A DNA stretch of 64,000 nucleotides. Source: Telmatactis stephensoni. Its lineage: Eukaryota; Cnidaria; Anthozoa; Actiniaria; Isophelliidae. The notes under the pieces were generated by a model. It saw only the letters and a list, made by a program, of their open reading frames with translations, was not told the DNA's origin and did no database searches. Within the stretch, counting starts at the first letter, position 1; each line of letters starts with the position of its first letter. The stretch is taken from positions 62,001-126,000 of the forward strand of contig JALIZF010001672.1 of assembly GCA_029948255.1 (NCBI GenBank). Direction: 5' to 3'. This document shows, one piece after another, positions 24,402 through 34,224 of this stretch. The position numbers were made by a program, and so were the translations under genes.

Positions 24402-24880
24402 AGGGATAAGGTCAAAACAATGGTCATCTCAAGGTACCCAATTCAGGGGGGTGGGGTTGTATTAACCGTCACCCACCACCTCTAAGAGTAAAATTCTGAA
24501 CTTTGTCATTGAATATTTTAGATTGCAGTAATTTATGAACTGTATGTTCCAAGGCATGCTAAACTACGTATTTCTAAATAGAAACTGTAAATTGACCGAA
24601 TCGAAATATGGCGGCAAATTTGAATAACTATTGTTCTGGGCTGACTAGCCTCGTGTTCACGTGGAAACACAAAAGCGTTTTCACATGAATGAGAGGCTAG
24701 TCAGTATAAAACAATAGTTATTCAAATTTGCCGCCATATTTCGACTCGGTGTGTACATACAGCCAATATCGAGATTTTCAAGGTACCCATTAGGGGAGGG
24801 GTGGTATGTCCCGGCACCCACCACCAAATCTACAAAAAATCGGGTCCCTACTTTGTACCGTTGTTTTGACCTCTTCCCTT
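24402..24880. mobile_element. MITE with nested 34-bp perfect inverted repeat
   Basis: The outer ends AGGGATAAGGTCAAAACAA and its mirror TTGTTTTGACCTCTTCCCT bracket subterminal GGTACCC and CACCCACCACC motifs. Inside lies a second inverted repeat: 24602-24635 and 24710-24743 are exact complements (CGAAATATGGCGGC...). This may be one complex element or a smaller foldback inserted into a larger one. Confidence 0.65.
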
Positions 24881-26051
24881 ACTTAATTGAAATTGAAGTA
24901 CTGTGAAACGGCATAAAGGCTTTTGGTCGACATATCTAGTTCTTGCTTATATTTGCTTCTATTATTCATTTGTACTTTTTTACGACCATATCAGTGTCGT
25001 TAATTTTTATCAAGCCTCGTTGAATGGACCTACTTATCATTGTACTTCAGTCAATATTTGTGATTAATAGAAGATTTGAGACGATGAGACCGGCATAATA
25101 AACTGCAGATTAAAAGGGGGCCTTTTATTTTTATTTATTAGTGAATAGGGGGTTGTAAAAATTTAGGGGGTGGCCTTGTGTTATTTTGGGAAGACAAAGA
25201 GGGCTATCAGATTTTGGGAGAAGTTATTCGAAACTCCAAATAAAAGAAATATAGGGGGTTGTGAAATTCGTACCAAGGCCTCCTCGGATGACCGCGGTGT
25301 TCCTCTGCAGGCTACTCTTTCACTGTGTTTGGAGTATCGAACGGGAAAACTATTAAATTAAAGCTACCTGCGGGGGAGGAACTGGCACGAATTAAATGAC
25401 ATCCGGGAACTGATTAAATGCGAAATTTGTACGAACCGAAGGCGGGAAACCAAGGCGGGAAATGTGCTTGCAAAAAAATGTATCTTTGTGTGCTTTTACT
25501 AGTGAGCCATCAAATCAAAGCGCAGTGGAGTATTGCTAAATAAATAATTCCGATGTTTACGATAAAAAAGCCGAAATTAAATTACAAAAATATCAACAAA
25601 ATCAAATGACACTTGCTGTATGTCACTTCTTTTCATCGAAATTTTAGAGCGCTTTGTATTGAACAAAGGATTTTTCTTATCAAACCTATCTAAAAAAGCT
25701 GAAAGCCCCAAACTTGGTTGCGTCGTCTTGAAGATATGGTAAAAAATCAATACAAAAAAGTTATGAAAGTCAAACTTGACAAAATGTGTACGTTTTGCGA
25801 TTTCCTGAGTCTCCGTAATCGCAGCATCAAACTGGTGCACGTCATCTTCAATCAGCCTTTATTTCATCAATCTAAACTCTTCGATGTAAACGTTGGTTCC
25901 AGTCAATCACGCAAGACAAACAAACTCTCTCAACAACCAATAGATACGAGATAAAGTAAGCCTTGTTTGAACAAATATCATTAAGAAGGAGCGAGAAAGC
26001 AAAACTCGTCACCACAAAGAACAAAGCCTTTAACACCTCATTAAGGCTGCT

Positions 26052-26057
26052 TATAAA
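26052..26057 (+). promoter_or_regulatory. Possible TATA box of the ankyrin gene
   Basis: TATAAA lies 108 bases upstream of the start codon, consistent with a transcription start near 26085 and a 5' UTR of about 80 bases. AT-rich DNA makes chance matches common. Confidence 0.3.
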
Positions 26058-26164
26058 GAGTTCAACTCCAACTAATTTAGAAGTCAGCTAAAGGATCAAC
26101 ACACAGCTAATAAGTCGATTATCAACTTTGTCTTTAGACCGTTTTATCCAAGGGCTTTGAAGCA

Positions 26165-26599
26165 ATGGATCGAAGGGTTAAGTTTCCTCATGATTTGGTC
26201 TTTCGAGACATGGTCAAAGATGGCGACTCGTCTGAGATGACAAACTTTCTCAAACGCCCCAGCGTTGACCCACAAGGTATTATCAACTCACCCTCTGACC
26301 AGACGGGACCAGCTTTACACCAACTTGTAAAGGAAGGAAACTTAAAATGCGTGCGAGTTCTCGTGAATCTAGGCGCTGATGTCAACTTGCAGGACGAAGA
26401 CGGGCAAAGACCGTTGCACATTTGCGCGTGTACTAACAATGTGGACGTTGCAAGGTTTTTGGTAAAAAGAGGCGCTAATCCTGATCTTACTGACAACGAG
26501 GGACGAACTCCTGTGGATTTGAGTGAAGACTTTGATATGATTGAATTGCTTATGATGTACTCACCCGAGGAAACCCGAAGAAAAAGTATGGCCAAGTAA
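26165..26599 (+). CDS. PPP1R27-like ankyrin-repeat PP1 regulatory subunit
   Basis: A single uninterrupted exon of 144 codons. The N-terminus carries RVKF (residues 4-7), the canonical RVxF motif that docks onto protein phosphatase 1, followed by PHDLVFRDMVKDGD. This matches the start of vertebrate PPP1R27 and the related MYPT/PPP1R16 N-terminal region. Two clear ankyrin repeats follow (about 48-79 and 80-112, with GADVN and GANPD turns), then a degenerate third (113-132). The C-terminus is short and basic. There is no membrane segment. The expected role is cytosolic targeting or inhibition of PP1; substrates cannot be inferred. The start codon is the first ATG in frame and places RVxF at the usual position. 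A possible TATA box lies upstream and AATAAA 53 bases after the stop, so this looks like an intact gene. Intronless structure could reflect retroposition, but no poly(A) scar or flanking repeat is visible. Confidence 0.85.
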   Translation: MDRRVKFPHDLVFRDMVKDGDSSEMTNFLKRPSVDPQGIINSPSDQTGPALHQLVKEGNLKCVRVLVNLGADVNLQDEDGQRPLHICACTNNVDVARFLVKRGANPDLTDNEGRTPVDLSEDFDMIELLMMYSPEETRRKSMAK

Positions 26600-26651
26600 A
26601 ATGGACACAAAAAGCACTTTTTAGCCAACAAAAACTACAAATCAAGGGTAT

Positions 26652-26657
26652 AATAAA
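26652..26657 (+). terminator. Polyadenylation signal AATAAA (ankyrin gene)
   Basis: AATAAA lies 53 bases past the ankyrin-gene stop; a second hexamer lies near 26699. Position is typical for a compact 3' UTR. Confidence 0.5.
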
Positions 26658-27639
26658 TTTATTTTAACGATAATTGCGTTAATTAGGTAACAGAGGGTAA
26701 TAAATCTGGTATCGTGCTGTCTGGTTTTCGTACGTGAATGACATAAAATGGGAAGAGTTAAGAAGCCTTTGAGTAGGAATCAACAAAGAGCGGACTGCCA
26801 TGCTAGCGCCCGGCAGCATCCATAATGTTTACCCAAGTTTTGCAAACAAAATTACAATGACTTATGTACTATCATAACTGTATAACTTTATAACATATTG
26901 GAAGCTGGGGCAATTTATCTTTAAGCCAAGCTCAAAGAACACCAGCCCATTGATACTGTAAGAGGTACTGGGTATTGTTACAAATGGGGTCAATGATACC
27001 TCTGTCCGTTTTGAAAAGATAATTCAAAATGTACAAATTTATCTTTATTGCATATAAGTTATTCAGCAGTCGAGCTTGACTAGAAATAAGGTTGGATGGT
27101 ATTTTTCAGCATATAGTAGTTAAGATGACTGTAATGCCTTATAAATTAATAGGAGCTCTGTGTCTTTTGTAAGATTAGGGAATCACAAGAAATTTGTCTT
27201 AAAATGACGACTGTAATTCGATACTTTCTATGCGTTTCCTTTTAGAGTGTATCACTTATTTAATAAGCAAAGTCACTTCTAAATATTACCAATAAAATAT
27301 CATGAGTCTATTATTTGCTTGGCTTGATTTTTTGTCTGAACGGCAACGACGAGACATGGCACGCTTGTTACCATGACAACTGGTTTTATAGAAAGGTATT
27401 TATACGTCAGGACCGGCCGGAACAAATCGATATGGTCGCCGTCACTAGACCGGCTAATACAAAGGTAAAACCTCGCTATCCGAACACCTGAGCGAAAAAG
27501 CGAATTGTCCGATCTAGTGGGGTTCGTGGCGGGTCAATCAATAGCAATACACCAAATAAATATGTTACGGACAACAGTTTAAGGTAGGGGGATTATCTGT
27601 GACTAACATGCATTTTCAAGCAACAATACACGTTGTAAT

Positions 27640-27687
27640 TGACGTCAGATGACGTCATTTACACAGAAATGAAAATGACGTCACGTG
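27640..27687. promoter_or_regulatory. Cluster of three CRE palindromes with an E-box
   Basis: TGACGTCA occurs at 27640-27647, 27650-27657 and 27676-27683, and a CACGTG E-box overlaps the last (27682-27687). Three perfect 8-mers in 44 bp is unlikely by chance. No gene start is close, so it may be a distal element or part of an old transposon. Confidence 0.4.
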
Positions 27688-29356
27688 CATTCAACACTGC
27701 AATGGTTTCTCGGCTGTCTCCTTGATGACGATAGGCAAAGTCAATAACTTTTGTTTGGGCTTGTTGTGCGTCAAGAGGATTTTCTTAATCCTTAAGAGAA
27801 CATTACTTCAAAAGCGCGAAACCGTCCCATACGCTAGCGGATGGCATTGACATTGGTAGATTGAATTACCTTATCACGTACAGACGTCCTTGCAATTCCT
27901 TGCATTTGTCTGACGTACCTTCGATAGACCGTCGACATAAAGAAAGAAAGCCCTTCTTTTCATGATATTTTCCCTTTCAATTTACTGTTCTCTGAGAGCC
28001 ATCCTTTACCCACATACAATGAAATTTGACTTCTCTATCTTCTCATCACATCATCATCGTCATCATCATAAACATCATCCAAATTACAATTCTTCGGATA
28101 TTTATTTTGATGCTGTTGAGTGAAGATGTGCACAATCCTGACAAATCATGATCAACTGGCCGAAGTATTTCATCTTCTTTATACTACCAATAACCCAGCA
28201 TGCATAGTATTTTAGAACGTCCGTCGTAACTGATTTTGTACGTCCTTGAGCCAATAAAATAATATCCTGCATTCCACTTGACAGGTTATAGAGGGTCTCA
28301 ATGGCAGTATACCTTTAACGGTTAACGATTTAAAAAAATTAACTGTGGTCTCGCAAAGGATTCGGATGTAAACAAGCATTTTTGACATGTCAGGTAAGAA
28401 TTTTTTTGGAAGGAAATCTAGTGGTGGCTTTCAAAATAAACGTGGCAACGTAATGAATTGCGTAGATTAAAAAAGCACTAGGTCTATTTGGCATAATTAT
28501 GACCATAGTATCCTGTCAAAATAAGTGGAAAGACGCGCGCTGTTTTCCTAAAACGGCATTAAAATTTGTTTCTTATTCGTTCTAGTAAACTCTTAAGGCT
28601 TTGATGTCCACAGTCTTCATTATCATTAACTAAATTCCACAGTACTGATCCTCGATTTTCCAATGAGTTCTTCATGTATTTTGTGTTAAATCTAGGCGCT
28701 ATTAAATTATTACGTCCACGCAAGGAGTAGTTACAAACTCTCTTACTACAAATACTCTTTGAAAGTATTTCTGGCAGATGACCATTATATCCTTTATAAA
28801 AAAGCTTCACAATTATATTTCTATTTTATAGTATAAATCAATCGTGACCCAATGGTACGTCATATTCTATTACAGCGCTTGATGGCATGTCCTTAGGTAA
28901 ATTAAAGATGATTCTCGCTGCTCTGCAGTGCAGCCTCTCTAATGAATGTTATAAATCTGAATTAGTGCACGACCCCCATAGTACTAGCCAGGCCATATCT
29001 TATAAAGGCAAAATTACTTTAAAATAAAAATCTTTTAGAATGCTTCTTGGTAAAAATCTAAAACGTTTTAATAGGTCTAGATTTTTAGCAAAGCTTTTCT
29101 TGAGTTCCGTTGTGTGCTGTACCCAGGTGAGTCTATCATCAACTGTCATACCAAGTGGTCGTGTGGTTGTAACCCACTTGAGAATTAAGTCCCCAGACGC
29201 GCAGGTGCCCAAGGTCCACATATAGTACCTTTACTTATCAGCATAACCTCACTTTTTCCTGGATGGGGCGTTAAGCGATTGTTCAAGCACCACCTGTAAA
29301 TCTCATTTAATGCCTGGTTTAACTGTGCGACTGCCGTATCCGCTGTCTCGCCATTA

Positions 29357-30559
29357 GAGGAGGGTCACGACTCACGCTTAAAAAAATCGCTTTTTCACGA
29401 CTCACGATTAATTTTTCCGAATCACGGTTAACTTAAGCGTTTTGAAGAATTTCCGATATAGCACGAAGAAAAAAATTCGTTTTGAATTGAATTGCTGTTT
29501 CTTTTTGGCTGCTTGTTTCTTTGGCAAAAATGTTAATACATTTTAAAACTTTATTACTACGTTCAAACTTCCAGATCTTTGTTGATATGTTACTTGGCAG
29601 CTGACGATCAACTCGTGGCGTATAGCTTACCTTTCGCTTGACAGTGTTTTCAAACACTCTTGGGCCTTAGCGACTGCCATAAATTAGTAAAGACTATGCA
29701 TTTGCGTAATATGAACAATCACGATGATGCGTCTAGTTAGTTATTAAAATTAAATTCGTCAGAATTGGTCATTAATCTTTAAATGGACCTTATACCGCTC
29801 ACAGGGCTTCTCCTCACCCGTCCGATAGAAGCTTACCATGTCTCTTATGACGGACATGGTCTTATAAACACTATCACACGGCAAATTACACAAGTTAGTC
29901 AATCACTGACACACTGAGGAGAGTAAAAACTGAGACGCCTGGACAAAGACCACCAAGAGTGACAGTGATCATGAGCGCCTGGCTGACGCCTAGTCAACTC
30001 GCCCAGGAAGACCTAGGTAACGCTCAAATGTCATTGGTCACACGCCCCAGCGCCACAGGAAAGTTCACCTAGACTTTAGATCACTTAAATGCACTATAAA
30101 AAACGAAAATCACGGCTCATGCTACAAAAATTATTCACGGCTCACGATTACTTTTTTCGAATTTTCACGACTCACGGTTAATTTTTTAAGCGTTTCACGA
30201 CTCACGCTTAACCCCATTGAGACCCTCTTAGAGACCTTAAGCAACGAAGACGACAACGAGGACGGGACGACGACGGCATAAGACAATGGCCTTAATTACA
30301 AAATACAATAAACGCACGTGCAAATGAGCAGAGCTGTAAGGAAATCAACCGTATTCTGCAAAACTACAACGTGAAAAGTCCAGATTTCACGCTCTGTAGA
30401 GAACGGGAACTTGAGAACGCAAACCAGATTATTTTCCGTTCGCCCAGAAACTCTCCCTTTCATTTTCTTTCATTTCAAAACTCTGGTCTGAATGGCAATT
30501 CAAATTAAATAAGCGATAAACATTGCAGTAAATATTGCGCTTGAATACGTTAAGCTCCC
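29357..30559. mobile_element. MITE, TAGGGACC family, copy 2 (inserted in LINE)
   Basis: The copy begins GAGACCTTAAGCAACGAAG (mainly from 30234) and ends AAGCTCCC, with TA on each side (29355-29356 and 30560-30561). Removing it restores the LINE frame across the catalytic region (...YCI, then NGE...). Its left edge is split by another element at 29360-30227. The right inverted repeat is shortened relative to copy 1. Confidence 0.75.
29360..30227. mobile_element. GAGGGTC-ended element nested in the MITE
   Basis: This 868-bp insert starts GAGGGTC and ends GACCCTC and is flanked by the 6-bp direct repeat TTAGAG (29354-29359 and 30228-30233), a convincing target-site duplication. Subterminal CACGACTCACG(C/A)TTAA repeats occur several times at each end. 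A matching terminus, GAGGGTCTCAATGG, occurs alone near 28293. No transposase frame is recognisable. Confidence 0.75.
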
Positions 30560-31895
30560 TAATACAGTAGATCGTCGTGTCGTCTGCGTACATATATAAC
30601 GAACCTGAAACGATGCAAGATGGTAAGTCGTTCGTAAATTAACAATTAATGTAAAAAGGGTCGGGCCCCAAACTGAACCCTGTGGAATTCCAGTTGGCAC
30701 TGATGCTAGATCAGATCAGTTGTGTTCCATTCAAGACTGTGAACTGTTGCCTTTCGTGCAAGTAATCTTTCAGCCACTCCAACAGCGAACCAGTAATACT
30801 AAAGTGTCGATTTAACTTCTCTACTAGAATGTCATGAGAAACACTGTCAAAAGCTTAGTTTAAAATCCACAAACGCTGCTGCTACAATCATTCCGGAGTC
30901 CAACGCTTTCCTCCACATTTCTGTTAGTGAATTAATAAAAGTTCAGTTGAGTAACCACGTCTGTATGCCCATTGTTTTTCAGAGACCAAGTTGTTGACGG
31001 TGATGTGTCGTACAATGTTACTGTTAATCTCAGATTCCATGATTTTGCTAGGAACACTTAGTAGAGAAACTGGTGGGCAATTTCCACAGTCTGTTTCATC
31101 GTCCTTTTTGAAAATTGGTGTGAGCCTTGGTGTCTTCCACATAGAATACACAGGTTCACGTTCAATGCTATGTTTATATAGTTTTACTAAGAATGGAACA
31201 ATTGCGTTCCCCGCAGCTTTTAAGAGTTTGGGGTGCGATATTATCTGGGCCTGTGGACTTGTTGCCTTTCAGTTGGTTCACTTTTTCTATTACGGAGTCA
31301 TGTGCTATTTTGATCTCAGTTGCGGTGGCGGACTTTGCTGTTTTCCTGGTTCAAGTTGATAGTCTGCAGGATTTGGAAGACGGTTGGTTAGATTATTTCC
31401 TATCGTTGCAAAGTATGTATTCATTCTGCAAGCTTTTTCATTGTCATCAAGTATTAAACTACCATCGTCTCTATTTAGAGGTCCGATGGTCTTACGCACT
31501 GTGGGCTTTGTTGCTTTGTTGCGCAAATTCCAGGATGCGCTTGTTTTCTTGACTTCTTTAAACATGTTTGAAAAACAGGATGCTTTAGCGCTCCTCAAAG
31601 CCGAAGTTTTACTTTTTTTGCTCGTGAAATTCTATTTTATAAAGCAAATAGATCAGGCATAGCTATGTTCTTACTATGATAGAACACAGCTGAAGCCGTA
31701 GAACACTCATAAAGCTATAGAAATTACTCATCTACAATCCTTGCCAAAAATAGTTGGCACGATGTGAAATTTATAGATTTTTTTGTACATTATACACTTT
31801 GCGGCCATATTATTGGACTCCCTGTAGCTAGATGGTCTGTCGGACTAATTGTCGAGCCGAGTAGGTGTCGGGAGTTTTCACGGCATCATTTATTA

Positions 31896-32269
31896 GGGAC
31901 CTTACGCAATGACGACGGCGACGTCAGTGAAGACGGGACGCCAAAAAAGATTAAAGAACATTAATCGATAACGCTATTTCTTTCGCTTGTTCATTTTCAT
32001 GCGACATTATATTCAGACTTAGGATCTTGAAATAAATGAAAATGAAAAATCAGTTTTCTGTGCGAACGAAAAATAAGCTGATTTACTTCTACAAGTTGCC
32101 GTTCTCGGTAGAGCGTGAAATCTGGACTTTTCACGTTGTAGTTTTGAAGAGTACGGTCGATATCTTTGCAGTTCTACACATTTGCACGTGCATTTATTGT
32201 ATTTTGTAATTAAAGGCATTGTTTTATGCCGTCGTCGTCCACGTTGCCGTCGTGGTTGCGTAAGGTCCC
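31896..32269. mobile_element. MITE, TAGGGACC family, copy 3
   Basis: It begins GGGACCTTACGCAATGACGA and ends CGTCGTGGTTGCGTAAGGTC plus CC, with TA on both sides. Its length is 374 bp, against 365 bp for copy 1. The interior is more diverged than that of copies 1 and 2. Confidence 0.8.
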
Positions 32270-33205
32270 TATTGTACAAGCTGCGCGTACGTGGGGGAAG
32301 CCAATCTCATTATCATGCACTGCGCGCGCATCCCGACAAAATCGTGCCAGCAATTTTGGAAATAATTGTAACTATACGGTTGGTTGATTTTTATAACTTT
32401 TTTCGTGTTCTACGCTCCAGTCATCCATAGCTATGCCTGATATATTTAATTGTTAAATAGGTGTCCTTATTATGACAGCCGCCGTCAAATGTTCTTCGGC
32501 CATTTCAATGTAGATACAATCTTTTGTTCTTTAATCTAGAGAAACGTGTTTGTAAGCCAAACAGTGTTGGTTTGCCATTAAAAAACTTTTATACGATATC
32601 TTGTGGATCAATTTGCGTTTTCTGGGACAAGCCTATTTCCTTTAAAATTTTATTGTTTCCACTTACTTACCTGGGATAGACGCCTATATAATGCTCTGTC
32701 TATTTTGTTTTTGTTTTTAATTTGTGTTTGTTTGTTTGTTTTGTTCTGTTTTCCGCTGGGGAAGTATCACCTCAGAAATGGGGGTGTCGCTGGCATTTGT
32801 CCAACAAGCACGTACCACGTGATTGATTTTAGCCAATAGGCACGCATAAAAATGTATCATTGGGTTATAACACAAGTTAACAAGCCACACTTAAAACACC
32901 AGGAGTTACCTTTTAATAACTGGACACCGTATCCACATTATTACAAGTCGTATCCCAGCTGTTCTAATAACCAGTGATAGCTCCTTTCACAGAAATAGGA
33001 ATGTCATCTATTGTCTACATTGGTACATATCTGCAGAAAACTAAGCGTTGCATGGCTTGAGCTGTCAGAATCACTGGATGACATTGGAACTTCAGGTGAG
33101 AATGAGCAATGACTGAAGCAGGTAAATAGAAAGGTTTTGTAAGATGAGCATTCACGATTGTTAACCCTATAACTTTATACCAGATTTGCTTTATAGATAT
33201 TTCAG

Positions 33206-33334
33206 ACCAGGGCCCGGTTGCTCGAAGGGCGATTAACCTGATTAATACTATAAATCCTGGGTTAAAATGAATGGCTTTCTTTACATTTAATCCCTGGGTT
33301 AACGCTAATCGTCCTTCGGACAACCAGGCCCAGC
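33206..33334. mobile_element. Short MITE with GGGCCCGGTTGCTCGAAGG ends
   Basis: GGGCCCGGTTGCTCGAAGG at the left is mirrored by CCTTCGGACAACCAGGCCC at the right, with inner complementary GATTAACC/GGTTAACGC and CTGGGTTAA repeats. Length is about 125 bp. Confidence 0.7.
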
Positions 33335-33389
33335 ACTTGACCGTGTATAAAACCTGTAACAATTGCCGATAAATAGTGGTAAAACATAC

Positions 33390-33712
33390 CGTATTTACTC
33401 GAATAAGCGCCCCGGCGCTTATTAAATTTTTCACGTCGTAAACGGGGCGCTTATTCGGGGGAGGCGCTTATTCGAGGGAGGCGCTTATTCAGCGGGAGGA
33501 AACGCGTACACAACTGTCAAAGTATGCTTTCCTCTTAATATCAATAATATCAATGTTATATGACTACTACAACAGTACTGGTATTAGTATACTATAACAA
33601 GGTGCGAGGCGCTTATTCGGGGGAGGCGCTTATTAATTTTTTTGTCCAAAGGGGGTGCTTATTCGGGGGAGGCGCGTATTCGGGGGAGGCGCTTATTCGA
33701 GTGATACGGTAA
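33390..33712. mobile_element. MITE with GCGCTTATTCG subterminal repeats
   Basis: The ends CCGTATTTACTCGAATAAGC and GGCGCTTATTCGAGTGATAC plus GG are inverted. At least eight copies of GGCGCTTATTCGGGGGA-type sequence occur inside. A possibly related element (TACTGTATTTCCTCGAAATAA end) lies at 54268-54516. Confidence 0.75.
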
Positions 33713-33844
33713 TGAAATGATATTCGCCGTAATATTGTGTTACTACTCAAAGATCATGCAGTGATGGATAAGTTGATATAAAGCAAGGCCTTTTGATGGA
33801 CGTTTGTTTAGGGAGGGGAGGGGTACAACAATTTGTGGCTTTCT

Positions 33845-33957
33845 AGTCTCCTTCGCATTCGTTTACGTTTTTTGTCGGGATCGGGATCCCTGGACAGGGA
33901 TCCCGATCTCTTACAGGGATCCCGATCCCGACTAAAAACGGCTGCGAAGGAGACTAG
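33845..33957. mobile_element. Short hairpin MITE
   Basis: CTAGTCTCCTTCGCATTCG at the left is mirrored by GCGAAGGAGACTAG at the right. The interior contains four GGGATC/GATCCC blocks, so the whole unit can fold into one long hairpin. Confidence 0.75.
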
Positions 33958-34224
33958 TGGCTTTCTTGTTTTAGTTCTCTTCATAGGGATTCAAAAGTTT
34001 GAAAACATGCTTGAATAACATTTTCAAAGAGAAAAAACACCCGTCTGGTAGAGTCAATAAATAGTTGCCATTACCCCCACCCCCTCAGTAAGTATTATGA
34101 TGAAATCAGGAGAGGTTACTCAGCTGTTTCCTTTCAGACAGCCAAGACACGTCGTAAAATTTTGTAATTTGAAATTTTTTACTTGGTTTTTCCTCCTGAT
34201 TTCTACACAGATTTATTCACCAAG

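Larger units (their letters stand above)
20366..26051. other. Intergenic, repeat-rich
   Basis: No exon is supportable between the receptor stop and the ankyrin gene. The stretch from 20366 to 22100 shows nothing I can name. From 22120 on it is largely elements: a CAAACA/TGTTTG-rich block (22120-22535), a G-tract-ended MITE (23946-24330) and a palindrome-cored MITE (24402-24880). Open frames at 21401-21973, 22163-22522, 23757-24265 and 25577-25954 lack family resemblance. Confidence 0.6.
28559..31640 (-). pseudogene. Degenerate non-LTR (CR1/Rex-like) retrotransposon ORF2 relic
   Basis: Read on the minus strand, reverse transcriptase motifs appear in order. There is a linker (31635-31305), then LTPIFKKDDETDCGN followed by SLLSVPSKIME (31130-31040), RRGYSTELLLIH (near 30925-30960) and GIPQGSVWGPTLF (near 30650-30690). 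The catalytic MYADDTTIYC follows at about 30564-30595. After an interruption come LNNRLTPHPGKSE (near 29260-29300), LGMTVDDRLTW (near 29110-29150) and the C-terminal APRFNTKYMKNS with GSVLWNLVN (28620-28700). Frameshifts and stops break the frame, and the 5' end stops near 31640. The endonuclease domain is absent, so this is a dead 5'-truncated copy. Two nested elements separate the YADD segment from the thumb segment. Confidence 0.85.
26700..34224. other. Intergenic, transposon-dominated
   Basis: No host gene is supported between the ankyrin gene and UBXN4. The stretch contains a CRE cluster (27640-27687), an ATC microsatellite near 28048-28075, an isolated GAGGGTCTCAATGG terminus near 28293, a LINE relic with nested insertions (28559-31640), MITE copy 3 (31896-32269) and three further MITEs (33206-33957). 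Confidence 0.65.

Noticed and set aside
26188..26631. 147-codon minus-strand frame opposite the ankyrin gene
   Set aside because: It is the antisense shadow of a clear ankyrin-repeat reading frame with an RVxF motif.
31193..31662. Plus-strand open frames of 92-122 codons
   Set aside because: They are antisense to the minus-strand LINE reverse transcriptase relic, whose motifs are recognisable in order.
33390..33712. CRISPR-like spaced repeats (GGCGCTTATTCG)
   Set aside because: Spacing is irregular, the repeats are within an inverted-repeat element, and the DNA is metazoan.
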